Source: Panulirus ornatus
Lineage: Eukaryota > Arthropoda > Malacostraca > Decapoda > Palinuridae
DNA length: 64,000 nucleotides
Direction of reading: 5' to 3'
Assembly (NCBI RefSeq): GCF_036320965.1
Contig: NC_092255.1
Location: 10,192,850-10,256,849 of the forward strand
Below, piece by piece: positions 1-16,176 of this stretch (position 1 is its first letter; each line of letters opens with the position of its first letter). The notes under the pieces were generated by a model, which had not been told where the DNA came from, ran no database searches, and saw nothing but the letters and a program-made list of their open reading frames with translations. Made by a program: the position numbers and the translations under genes.

Positions 1-484
1 TCGATCAAACTACCTCACACCACACATTGTCCTCAAACATCTCATTTCCAGCACATCCACCCTCCTGCGCACAACTCTATCCATAGCCCACGCCTTGCAA
101 CCATACAACATTGTTGGAACCACTATTCCTTCAAACATACCCATTTTTGCTTTCCGGGATAATGTTCTCGACTTCCACACATTCTTCAAGGCTCCCAGGA
201 TTTTCGCCCCCTCCCCCACCCTATGATTCACTTCCGCTTCCATGGTTCCATCCGCTGCCAGATCCACTCCCAGATATCTAAAACACTTTACTTCCTCCAG
301 TTTATCTCCATTCAAACTTACCTCCCAATTGACTTGACCCTTAACCCTACTGTACCTAATAACCTTGCTCTTATTCACATTTACTCTTAACTTTCTTCTT
401 TCACACACTTTACCAAACTCAGTCACCAGCTTCTGCAGTTTCTCACATGAATCAGCCACCAGCGTTGTATCATCAGCTGATTAG
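1..484 (-). mobile_element. RTE-like LINE fragment (RT motif C to C-terminal domain), cut by window edge
   Basis: Antisense copy of the LINE that fills this window. Read on the minus strand it starts just after the catalytic FADD motif (residues [14 protein letters not shown] at 459-410) and runs through [12 protein letters not shown] and the thumb/C-terminal segment MLYGCKAWAMDRV. The window boundary truncates it. The frame is open from 459 to 10, so this part has no internal stop, but the endonuclease and RT motifs A-C are absent. The upstream break lies in a (TA)n tract directly before motif C. The same break occurs in the next copy (1651). Confidence 0.85.
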
Positions 485-5112
<4,628 letters not shown>

Positions 5113-8100
5113 GATGAGAGAAAAAAAAGAGATAGGTAGTATGTTTGAGGAAAGGAACCTGACTGTTTTGGCTCTGAGTGAAAAGAAGCTCAAGGGTAAA
5201 GGGGAAGAGTGCTTTGGGAATGTCTGGTGAGTACAGTCAGGGTTTATTGAGAGGACAAGAGGAAGGGAGGGAGTAGAATTACTCCTGAAACAGGAGTTGT
5301 TGGGAGTATGTGATTGAATTTAAGAAAGTAAATTATGGGTAAAACTGAAAGTGGATGGAGAGAGATTGGTGATTATTGGTGCATATGCACCGGGGCATAA
5401 GAAGAAAAATCATGATAGGCAAGTGTTTTGGGAGCAGCTGAGTGAGTCTGTTAGTAGTTTTGATGCAGGAGACCGGGTTATAGTGATGGGTGACTTGAAT
5501 GCTAAGGTGAGTAATGTGGTAGTTGAGGGAATATTTGGTGTACATGGGGTGTTCAGTTTTGTAAATGGAAATGGTTAAGAGTTTGTAGATTTATGTCCTG
5601 AAAAAGGACTGGTGATTGGGAATACCTGGTTTAAAAAGAGAGATATACATAAGTATACGTATGTAAGTAGGAGAGTTGGCCAGTGAGCGTTATTGGATTA
5701 CGTGTTAATTGATAGGCGCGCGAAAGAGAGACTATTGGATGTGAAAGTGCTGAGAGGTGCAACTGGAGGGATGTTTGATCATTATCTTGTGGCGGCGAAC
5801 CTGAAGACTTGTAGAGGATATCAGAAAAGAAGAGAGAATGTCGGGGTGAAGAGAGTGGTGAGAGTAAGTGAGCTTAGGAAGGAGGCTTCTGTGAGGAAGT
5901 ACCAGGAGAGACTGAGTACAGAATGGAAAAAGGTGAGAACAAAGGACGTAAGGGGAGTGAGGGAGGAATGTGATGTATTTAGGGAATCATTGATGGCTTG
6001 CGCAAAGATGCTTGTGGCATGAGAAGTGTGCGAGGTTGGCAGATTTCAAAGGGTAGTGAGTGGTGGGATGAAGAAGTATGATTATTAGTGAAAGAGAAGA
6101 GAAAGGTATTTGGACGATTTTTGCAGGGAAATTATGCAAATGACTGGGAGATGCATAAAAGAAAGAGGCAGACGCTCAAAAGAAAAGTGCAAGAGGTGAA
6201 AAGAGAACAAATGAGAGTTGGGGTGAGAGAGTATCATTAAATTTTAGGGGGAATAAATGAATGTTTTGGAAGGAGGTAAATGATATGCGTAAGGCAAGGA
6301 AACAATTGGAAACTTCAGTGAAGGCAGCTAATGGGGAGGTGATAACATGTAGTGGTGATGTGAGGAGATGGAGTGAGTATTTTGAAGGTTTGTTGAATGT
6401 GTTTGATGATAGACTGGCACATATAGGGTGTTTTGGTCGAGGTGGTGTGCAAAGTGAGGGGGTTAGGGAGAATGATTTGGCAAAGAGAGAAGAGGTAGTA
6501 AAAGCTTTGCAGAAGATAAAAGCCGGCAAAGCAGCAGGTTTGGATGGTATTGCAGTGGAATTTATTAACAAAGGGGATGACTGTTTTGTTGAATGGTTAG
6601 TAAGGTTATTTAATGTATGTTTGACTCATGGTGAGGTGCCCGAGGATTAGCGGAATGCTTGCATAGTGCCATTGTACAAAGGCAAAGGGGATAAAAGTCA
6701 TTGCTCAAATTACAGAGGAATAAGTTTGATGAGCATTCCTGGAAAATCATATGGGAGGATACTGACCGAGAGGATGAAGGCATGTACAGAACATCAGATT
6801 GGGGAAGAGCAGTGTGGTTTCAGAAGCGGTACAGGTGTTTGCTTTGAAGAATGTATGTATATATACTTAGAAAAGCTAAGGGATTTGTATGTAGCATATA
6901 TGGATATGGAAAAGGCATATGATAGAGTTCATAGAGATGTTCTGTGGAAGGAATTAAGAATATATGATGTGGGGGGGCAGGTTGTTAGAAGCAGTGAAAG
7001 TTTTTATCAAGGATGTAAGGCATGTGTACGTGTAGGAAGAGAGTAAAGTGATTTGTTCTCAGTGAATGTTGGTTTGCGGCAGGAGTATAGAATATCTCTA
7101 TGGTTGTTTCGTTTGTTTATGGATGGGATTGTTAGGGAGGTGAACGGAAGAGTTTTCGATAAAGGGGCAAATATGCAGTCTGTTGTGTATGAGAAAGCTT
7201 GGGAAGTAGTCAGTTGTTGTTCGCTGATGATACAGCGCTGGTGGCTGATTCATGTGAGAAACTGCAGAAGCTGGTGACTGAGTTTGGTGAAGTGTGTGAA
7301 AGAAGAAAGTTAAAAGTAAATGTGAATAAGAGCAAGGTTATTGGGTACAGTAGGGCTGAGGGACAAGTCAATGGGAAGGTAAGTTTGAATGGAGAAAAAC
7401 TGTGGGAAGTAAATTGGTTTAGATATCTGGGAGTGGATTTGGCAGCGTTTTGAACCATGGAAGCGGAAGTGAAACATAGGGTGGGGGAGGGGGCGAAAGT
7501 TCTTGGAGCGTTGAAAAATGTGTGGAAGTCGAGAACATTATCTCGGAAAGCAAAAGTGTGTATGTTTGAAGGAATAGTGGTTCCTTCAATGTTATATGTT
7601 TGCGAGACGTGGCTATGGATAGAGTTGTGCGTGGAAGGGTAGATTTGCTGCAAATGAGATGTTTGAGGACAATATGTGCTGTGAGGTGGTTTGATCGAAT
7701 AAGTAATGAAAAGGTAATTGAGAATGAAAAGGTAATTGAAAAAAGTGTGATTGAGAGAACAGAAGTGTGTGTTTTGAAATGGTTTGGTCACATTGAGAGA
7801 AGGAGTGAGGAAACATTGACCAAGAGGATATATGTGTCAGAGGTGGAGGGAACGAGGAGAAGTGTGAGGGGAGACCAAAGTGGAGGTGGAAAGATGGAGT
7901 GAAAAGTATTTTGAGTGCTCGAAGCCTAAAGATACAGGAGGGTGAAAGCCGTGCAAAGAATGGAGTGAATTGGAACGATATTGTATACCGGGTTCGACAA
8001 GCAGTCAATGGATTGAACCAGGGCATGTGAAGCATCTGTGGTAAACCTTGAAAAGTTTTGTGGGGCCTGGATGTGGAAAGGGAGCTGTGGTTTCATTGCA

Positions 8101-8228
8101 CTATACATGACAGCTAGAGACTGATTGTCAACGAATGTGGCCTTTGTTGACTTTCCATACGCAACCCTCGCGCCCCCTGCGGGTGATTGGTGTTATTTCA
8201 TTGTGCGGGGGGGCGATGGGTAAAATAA
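5113..8228 (+). mobile_element. RTE-like LINE, second sense copy fused head-to-tail
   Basis: Starts inside the endonuclease domain ([11 protein letters not shown] from 5129), so the leader and about 100 coding bases are missing. The join to the preceding copy lies in an agatgagagaaaaaa stretch that resembles both partners. The copy ends at 8220-8228 in gatgggtaaaataata and passes into (TA)n. This is nearly the same 3' stopping point as its upstream neighbour, so both lack the last part of the 3' UTR. The shared end point suggests either a truncated-tail variant or one event followed by duplication. Confidence 0.88.
5129..8030 (+). pseudogene. Broken endonuclease-RT ORF of the second sense copy
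   Basis: Endonuclease pieces are [14 protein letters not shown] and [14 protein letters not shown] (5351-5578), then [16 protein letters not shown] and a histidine motif FDHYL in place of SDHYL (5693-6022). RT pieces are KAGKAAGLDGIAVEF (6261-6650), motif A as AYMDMEKAYDRVHRD (6896-6940), a damaged motif B (GLRQEYRISLWLF at about 7074), and an intact motif C LLFADDTALVADS (7211-7249). A 13-bp loss near 6830 removes part of the conserved RSGRGCVDQVF segment. The C-terminal domain carries a small in-frame expansion, NEKVIENEKVIEK, near 7707-7745 from an 18-bp direct repeat. Multiple stops make it nonfunctional. Confidence 0.85.
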
Positions 8229-8267
8229 TAATATATATATTATATATATTATATATATATATATATA

Positions 8268-8281
<14 letters not shown>
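8229..8281. repeat. Degenerate (TA)n tract
   Basis: About 50 bp of interrupted TA dinucleotides followed by a run of about 20 T. It marks the left edge of the indel-rich block 8282-21143. Confidence 0.9.
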
Positions 8282-8298
<17 letters not shown>

Positions 8299-10872
8299 TT
8301 GTTTTTTTTTCCCTTTGTCGCTGTTCCCGTTTGCAAAGTAGCGCAAGGGAAAAAAACAAAAAAAAGGCCCAACCCCCCCATACCATTAATACAACGCCCA
8401 CACATTTTAAAAAATAAAAAATTAAAATTAATTTTTTAAATTTTTAAAAATTTAAAGCCGTCAACCCGTATACCACATCCCAATTCCTTATTCCCCGCCC
8501 CTTTCACCCTCCTGCATGTTCAGGCCCCACACAAAAATCTTTTTCACTCCACTTTCCACCCCAAATTTTGGGCCCCTCTTCTCCTCGTTCCCTCCACCTC
8601 CGACACATATTCCTCTTTGGGCAACCTTTCCTCTCATTCTCTCCAGTGCCCCAAACCATTTCAAAAAAAACCCCTCTTCTGCTCTCTCAAAACCCCGCTC
8701 TTTTTTTTTCACCATCTCTCTTACCCTTACGTTTCTTACTCGATCAAACCAACTCCCAACCATTGTCCTCAAAAAACTATTTTCCCCACATCCTCCTCCT
8801 GCGCCCACTCTATCCATGCCCCCCCTCGCAACCATACAACATTTTTGGAACCACTATTTCCTTTAAACATACCCATTTTTGCTTTCCCAGATAATGTTCT
8901 CGACTTCCCACATTTTCAAGGCTCCAAAATTTTCGCCCCCTCCCCCCCCTATGATCCACTTCCGCTTCCCCTGGTTCCATCCCTGCCAATCCCCCCAAAT
9001 CTAAAACACTTTATTCTCAGTTTTTTTTTCCCTTCAAAACCTCCCAATTTACTTACAACCATGGAGACAAAAACAAAACCCCCCGCCGCAAACCTACATT
9101 CACGAAAACCCAATAAAAACCCCCCTTTCCTCTCTTCCTAACGTAAAACATCCCTTTAACATCCCGAAAAAAATTTTTCCCCCCCGCTTCTAACAACTTC
9201 CCCTCCCACCCCCAAATTTTTTTTAAAAACCTTCCAGACAGCTTCCCTAAAACCTATCTTTAAGCCTTCTCCAGATCCATAAATGCTACATACAAATCCT
9301 TTGCTTTTTAAGTATTTCTCAAAAAATCATTCTTCAAAGCAAAAAAAAACCCTGATCCACACATCCTCTCCCACTTTTTAAACCCCACCCCCCCCTAAAA
9401 CTCCTTCCCCAAAATCTAAATGTTCTGTACATGCCTTAAACCTCTAAAATCAAAAACCCTCCCCATGAAATTTCCCCAGGAATACCAAAAAACCTTATAC
9501 CTCAGTAATTTGAGCACTCACTTTTATCCCCTTTCCCTTTTGTACAAGGGCACAAAGGGCACGCTTTCCGCCAATCCTAAAGGCCCCTAAACCATATCTA
9601 CATAAAATTAAAAAACCCTTTAACCAACCCATTAAACCCAAAAACGGGCCCAACCCCCTTTTTTAAAAAATTCCCCACAGCAAAAAACCCCCAAAACCTG
9701 CTCCCTTTGCCGGTTTTTCATTTTCCCAAAAAAGTTTTTTTACTCCCTTTCTTCTCTTTTTTCCCAAAATTTCTTTTTTCCCCTAACCCTCCACTTTGCA
9801 CACCACCTCAACCAAAACCCCTATATCTGCCACTTTAAATCATCAAACACATTCAACAAACCCTTTCCCAAAATACTAAATTTCCATCTCCTTCTCCCCC
9901 TTCCCACTATTTGTTATAAACCCCTCCCCATTTGCCCCCCTTTCACTGAAGTTCCCATTTCCCCCCCTTTGTCTTACCACTTTATTTCCCCCTCCTTCCC
10001 AGAACATCTTTTTATTCCCCAAAAATTTTAAATAAATAGTCTCTCCCCCCAAACCTAAATTTGCCCTTTTTTTTCCCTTTTGCCCCTTTTCCCTCTTACC
10101 CCCCTTCTTTTTCCCTTTTATAATCTCCCCCCAATTTGGGCCTTTTTACCCTGCAAAAATCGCCAAATGCCTCTCTTTTTCCTTTTTTCCACTAAAAATT
10201 TTAACTTCTTCTTTTCCCCCACTCACTACCCTTTCTAATAAACCCATCTCCCCCCTTTTCTAAATGCCAAAAAGCATCTTTTTGCGCAATCCTTTCACTG
10301 ATTCCCTAAATACTTTCCCTTTCCCCCCCAACTCCCCTTACTTCCATGTTCTAAACCTTTTTTCCCCAATTCTTTACTAGTCCTCCTGGTTTTTTCCCCC
10401 CACCAAGCTCCTTCCCAAGTCACTTACCTCAAAACCCTCTTCCCCCCAACATTCACTCTTCTTTTCTGAAAACCCAAAAAAAAATTCTTAACCTTAGCCT
10501 CCAGAAAATAATGATCCAGACACCCTCCAGTTGCCCCTCCGCAAATTAACACCCAAAAAGTCTCTCTTTGGGGGGGGGCCCCCCCCGGGCCCCTGCCCAA
10601 TTAACACGAATCCAATAACGCCCCTCGGGCCCCCTCCCCTTTCTTACATAAGTATACTTATGTATATCTCGTTTTTTTAAACCCAAAGGTATTCCCAACC
10701 ACATCCTTTTTCAGCACATAAAATCTACAACTTCCACCTTTTCCCATTTACAAAAACTGAACACCTCATGTATACCTTTTATTCCCTCAACTCCCACTTT
10801 TTCCCTCACCTTTGCATTAAATCACCCAACCCTAAAACCCTTTCTCGGCATCAAAACCACAAACACCCCAAA
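8282..10872 (-). mobile_element. RTE-like LINE, antisense, indel-riddled
   Basis: Reading right to left, it runs from the endonuclease domain (reverse complement of ctcggcatcaaaaccac, the region before GDLNAKV) through the linker and RT. It ends with the short 3' UTR and the terminal motif at 8318-8350. Homology is recognisable throughout, but homopolymers are stretched and small indels occur every 10-30 bp, so no reading frame survives. The 5' break at about 10866, followed by (TA)n, coincides with that of the copy ending at 14772. Confidence 0.8.
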
Positions 10873-10875
10873 TTA

Positions 10876-10945
10876 ATATATATATATATATATATAAAAC
10901 TATATATATAATATAAATAAATATATATATATATATATAATATAA
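10876..10945. repeat. (TA)n microsatellite, interrupted
   Basis: About 70 bp of TA with aa and taaat interruptions, between two antisense LINE segments. Confidence 0.9.
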
Positions 10946-11588
10946 TCTTTTTATTTTTTTTGTCGCTGCTCCCGCTTTTTGCGGGGTTTAGCGAAAGGGA
11001 AACGACGAAAAAAAAGGGGGCCCCAAAACCCACCCCCATAAACATTTTTTTCATACGTCCACAACCCCCAAAATATACATACCTACCCCGCTTTTCCAAA
11101 GGTTTCCCCCCAACGTTTCACAGGCCCTAAATTAAATTCCAATGCCGCACGTAAACCCCCGGTTATACCACATCAAACCAATTCACCCTTTTCCTTTTCC
11201 CCCCTTCACCCTCCTGCATTTTTCAGGCCTCTTTCACACAAAATCTTTTTTCCCCTCCATCTTTCCCCCCCAAATTTGGCCCCTCCCACTTCTCTTTCCC
11301 CTTCCACCTCCGACACAAAATCCTTTTGGTAAAATTTTTCCCTCCCCTTAAATTCTCCCCACGGGGCAAAAACCCTTTTTCAAAACACCCTTTTCTACTC
11401 TCTCAACCACGCTCTTTTTTTTTCAACACATCCCCCCTTCCCCCTTTACTTTACTTATTTCGATCAAAGCACCTCACACCAAAACATTTTTTCCCAAACC
11501 CTCTCATTTTCCCCCCCATTCCCCTCCTTTCCCCAAAAACTCTATCCATACAAAACCCTACAACATTGTTGGGAAACCCCTATTCCTT
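10946..11588 (-). mobile_element. RTE-like LINE 3' third, antisense (composite unit 1, part a)
   Basis: Begins with the terminal motif (tgtcgctgctcccgc, 10960-10974). It passes through the short 3' UTR into the C-terminal RT region and stops in the reverse complement of the IVVPTMLYG segment (caacattgttgggaaacccc). At 11588 the strand switches to a sense segment. The same switch occurs at 15387. Confidence 0.75.
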
Positions 11589-12478
11589 TTTTTAAATTTT
11601 AAAAGGGGGGTTTAAAAAAATGTTCGGGAAAGGGGGTAAATAAAAAAGCGTAAGAACCCAAGGGGGCAAATGGGAACTTTAGGGGAAAGGGGGCAAATGT
11701 GGAAGTGAATGACAAGAAATGGTAAGTAGGAATGGAGTGAGTAATTTTAAGGTTTTTTTTGAAGGGGTTTTTTAAAGATAAGGGCAGATATAAAGGGGGT
11801 TTTTGGTCGAGGGGGGGTGCAAAATGGGGAGGGTTAGGGAAATTTTGGTAAATAAGGGGAAGAGGTTTGTAAAAGCTTTTTCCCGGGGGGGAAAATTTTA
11901 AAAAAATCGGGGGCAAACAAAGGGTTTTGGGTGGAATTTTCAGTGGAAATTTTTTAAAAAAAGGGGGGACTGTATTATTAAATGTTGGTAAGGTTTTCTA
12001 AAGTATGTTACTCATGGTGAAAGGGGCCCGAATTGGCGGAATGCGTATAAAATGCCATTGTAAAAAATTTAAGGGGGTAAAGTGAGTGCTTTTTTTAAAA
12101 AAACAGAGGTATAATTTCGTTGAGTAAATTTCCCGATAAAAATTTTATGGGAGGGTATTTTAAATTAGAGGGTGAAGGGATGTAAAGAGCAACAATTGGG
12201 GAGGGGAAGTGTGGTTTCCCAAATAAAGGAAGTTTTGGGTCAGGGGTTTGTTTTGAAAAAATGTTTGGGGAGAAATACTTAGAAAAGCAAATGGATTTGT
12301 TTGTAAACATTTATGGATCTGGGGGAAGGCATATGACAGAGTTTAAAGATTGCCTGTGGAAGGGATTAAGAATATATGGTGTGGGGGGGCAAGTTTTTTT
12401 AGAAGCAGTTAAAAGTTTTTATCGAGGAAGCAAGGCATGTGTACCGGGAGGAAAGAGGAAAGGGATTGGTTCCATGAA
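11589..12478 (+). mobile_element. RTE-like LINE middle segment, sense (composite unit 1, part b)
   Basis: Starts in the linker just before the FWKEVNKVRK segment and runs through the RT N-terminal region and motif A. It ends within SDWFSVN (gattggttccatgaata), where the strand switches again to an antisense 3' end. The sequence is heavily frameshifted, with expanded G and T runs. Confidence 0.75.
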
Positions 12479-14772
12479 TAAATTTTTTTTTTTTTTGCTT
12501 TTTTCGCCCCTTTTCCCCCCGTTTTTGCGAGGAACGCAAAAGGGAAAAAGACGGGAAAAAAATCCCCCAACCCACCCCCAAACAATGTATAACATACGTC
12601 CACAACACGCAAATATACATACCTACACAGCTTTCCAGGGTTTTTACCCCAAATCTTACACCCTTTTTCAACCCCCATACAGCACGTAAACCCCTATCCC
12701 ACATCGCTCCAATTACTCTATTCCTGCCCCCCTTTTCACCCTCCTGCATTTTCGGCCCAAACACAAAAATCTTTTTCACTCATCTTTCCACCCCAATTTG
12801 GTCTCCCTTTTTCTCCTCGTTCCCTCCACCCCGACACATATATCCTTTTGGTCAATTTCTTTCCTCACTTTCCCTTCTTCCCCAAAATGTCCCAAACCTT
12901 TCAAAACACCCTTTCTCTCCTCAACCACCTTTTTTTATTCCAAAACATCTCCTTACCCTTCTTTCTACTCAAAATCAAACCACCTCACACCACACATTGT
13001 CCTCAAACATCTCAATTTTCCACACACCCAAAACCTCCCCGCCCAAACTCTATCCTTTTAGCCCCCCCCGCCTACAACCAAAAATATTTTTTTGGAACCA
13101 CTATTCGTCAAACATAACCATTTTTGCTTTCCGAGATAATGTTCTCGACCTCCACAATTCTTCAAGGCCCCAGAATTTTCGCCCCCTCCCCCACCCTATG
13201 CCCTTTCCGCTTCCAGGGTTCCCAATCCCTGCCAGACCCACCCCAATACTAAAACATTTTCCTTCCCCATTTTTTTCCCTTTCAAACTCACTCCAATGAC
13301 TTGACCCTCAACCCTACTGTACCTAATAACCTTGCTCATTCACTTTTTACCTTAACTTTTCTTCTTCCACACACTTTAAACCAAACCAGTCACCATTTCT
13401 GCATTTTCTCACAAATCGCCACCAGCGCGGGTATAAACCGCGAAAACAACGCCCCCTTTCCCAACTCTCTTCCCCAACAGACCATACTTGCCCCTCTTTC
13501 CAAACTTTTTTGAAATCCCCCCCTAACAACCCCACCAAAACAAATAAAAAAAACCAGGAGACATCACACACCCCTGCCGCAAACCTAATTCACTGAGAAC
13601 CAATCACTTTCCCTCTTTTCCCTACACGAAACACATGCCTACATCCTCGAAAAAAAATTTTTCACTGCTTCTAACAATTTGGGCCTCCCACACATATATT
13701 CTTAAAACCTTCCAAGCTTCTTTTTATAAACTCTATCAATCCTTTCTTCCAGACCCATAAATGCTACAAAAATCCATTTGTTTTTCTAAGATTTTCACAT
13801 ACATTCTTCAAAGCAAACACCTGTCCACACTCCTCACCACTCTGAAACCACACCGCTCTTCCCCAATCTAAAAGTTTTTTAAAATGCCTCACCCTCTCAT
13901 CAATCCCTCCCGTAATTTTACCAGGAAACTCACCCAAATTTATACCTCGTAATTTGAGCATCATCTTACCCCTTTGGGCCCTTTGACAATGCACTTGCAC
14001 GCATTCCGCCCTCCCAGGCACCTCAAACCCGAGTCATACATACATTTTAAAAAACCTTACCAACCATCAACAGATACATTCACCCCCTTTTTTAAAAAAT
14101 CCCCCAAACCACCAAACCTGCGCCTGCCGGCTTTCATCTCCCCCAAACTTTACTACCTCTTCCTGTTTACCAAATCTTTTTTCCCCACCCCCTCACTTTT
14201 CCACCACCTCGACAAAACACCCTATATCTGCCACTTTTTTCCCTCAAACACATTCAACAAACCGCAAAAAACTCACTCCATTCCTTTTGCCTCACCCTTT
14301 TTCCTCTGTACTCAGTCTTCCTGGTACTTCCTCACACAAGCCCCCTTTCCCCCAAGTTCATTTTACTTCACACCCTCTTCCCCCACATTCACCCTCTTTT
14401 CTGAAAACCCTAAAAATCTTAACCTTAGCCTCCGAAAATAATGACAAATCCCCCAAAATGCACCTCTCACATATTAAAAACCAAAAGCCCCCGTTTCGCG
14501 CGCCGTAAATAACCTAATCCAATAACGCCCCTGGCCACTCCCTACTTCAAAAGTATCTTATTATATCTCGTTTTTTAAACCAGTATTCCCAACCACAGTC
14601 CTTTTTCAGCAAAAATAAATCTACAAGCTCTCCACCTTTTCATTTACAACACAAACACCTCATTTTAAAACCCAAATTTAAATCCCTCAACTGCCAAAAT
14701 ACTCACCTTTGATTAAAATCACCCCAACATTTAAACCCGTCTCGGCATAAAAACCACTACACACCTTTAATA
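12479..14772 (-). mobile_element. RTE-like LINE, antisense (composite unit 1, part c)
   Basis: Runs from the 3' terminal motif (12513-12540) back to the endonuclease region ctcggcataaaaaccac at 14740-14756, then (TA)n. It matches the extent of 8282-10872, but is about 300 bp shorter through scattered deletions. No open frame of useful length has endonuclease or RT motifs. Confidence 0.78.
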
Positions 14773-14777
14773 AAAAT

Positions 14778-14832
14778 GAATATATATATAAAATATAAAA
14801 TATATATTATAAATATATTAAAAAGATATAAC
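14778..14832. repeat. Degenerate (TA)n tract
   Basis: About 55 bp of broken TA repeats between composite units. Confidence 0.85.
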
Positions 14833-15387
14833 TTTTTATTTTTTTTTGTCGCTTCTCCCGCGTTTGCGGGTGGCAAGGAAAAAACCCAAAAAAAAATGCC
14901 CAAACCCCACCCCCATAACATTAAACATACGTCCAAAAACGCAAAATAAATACCTACCAGTTTTCCATGGTTAAACCCCCAGACGCTCACTCCCTGATTC
15001 AAATCCAAGGGCAGCACGTAAACCCCGTATCACACGATCCAATCACTCTTTCCTTGCCCCCCTTTTCACCCTCCGCGTTCAGCCCTATCACACAAAATCT
15101 TTTTCACCCATCTTTCCACCTCCTTTTTTGGTCCCCACTTCCGTTCCCTCCACCTCCGACACATAATCCTCGGCAACTTTCCTCACTAAAATCCTCCACT
15201 GCACAAACCATTTCAAAACACCCTCCTCCCTCTAAACCACGCCTTTTATTTCAACACACCCTTACCCTTACGTTACTTACTCGACAAAGCACCTCACACC
15301 ACACATTCCTCAAACATCCATTTCCACCCTTTTCCCCCCGCCCGCCACAACCTACCTACAACCATACAACATTGGAACCCATTCCTT
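14833..15387 (-). mobile_element. RTE-like LINE 3' third, antisense (composite unit 2, part a)
   Basis: Terminal motif at 14846-14875, then short 3' UTR and RT C-terminal region. It ends at caacattggaacccattcctt, where the strand flips to sense. This is the same junction as at 11588. Confidence 0.75.
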
Positions 15388-16176
15388 AAATTAAAATTTT
15401 GGGGAGAAAAAAAAATTTTTTCGGGAAGGAGGTAAAAAAAAATGCGAAACAAGGGAAAATGGGAACTTCGGGGAAAATCGCAAATGTGAATTTGTTTGCC
15501 CAGTAGGTAATTTGGAGGAGATGGAGTGAGAATTTTAAAGGGTTGTTAAATTTTGGTTTTGATAAAAGGGGGGCAAAAAGGGTTTTTTGGTCGAGGTGGG
15601 TCAAAGGGGGGGGGTTAAAAAGTTTTGGGAAATGAGAAGAGGAGTAAGCTTGGGAAGTGAAAGTCGTGGCGCGTTTGGATGGATTGCAGTGAATTTTTAA
15701 AAAAAAAGGGTGGGACGTATTATTGACTGTTGGAAAGGGTTACCCAAAGTAAAAAAGACTCATGGTGGGGTGCCGGGGTTGGGCGGAAGCTAAGGCCAAA
15801 AAAAAATTCAGGGATAAATGATGTAAAATTTAACAGGGGTATAATTCTTTGGTATTCCTGATAAATTAATGGGGGGGGATGATTGAAGGGTGAAGGCATG
15901 TACAAGCACAGATTGGGGGGGAAATTGTTTCAGAATGGTACAGGATGTGTGGGTCAGGTTTTTTTTGAAAATGTTTTTGAGAAATACTTAGAAAAGCAAA
16001 TGGATTTTTTTGTACATTTATGATTGGGGGAACAATGACAGAGTTGAAAGAGAAAGCTCTGGGAAGGTATTAGAATATATGGGTGGGAGGCAGTGGTTAA
16101 ACAGTGAAAAGTTTTTAAACGAGGATGCAAAGGGTTTTGGGCGTTAGGAAGAGAGGAAGGGATTGTTCCGTGAATA
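15388..16176 (+). mobile_element. RTE-like LINE middle segment, sense (composite unit 2, part b)
   Basis: Linker to SDWFSVN region, corresponding to 11589-12478 and ending at the same place (gattgttccgtgaat). It is frame-broken throughout. Confidence 0.75.
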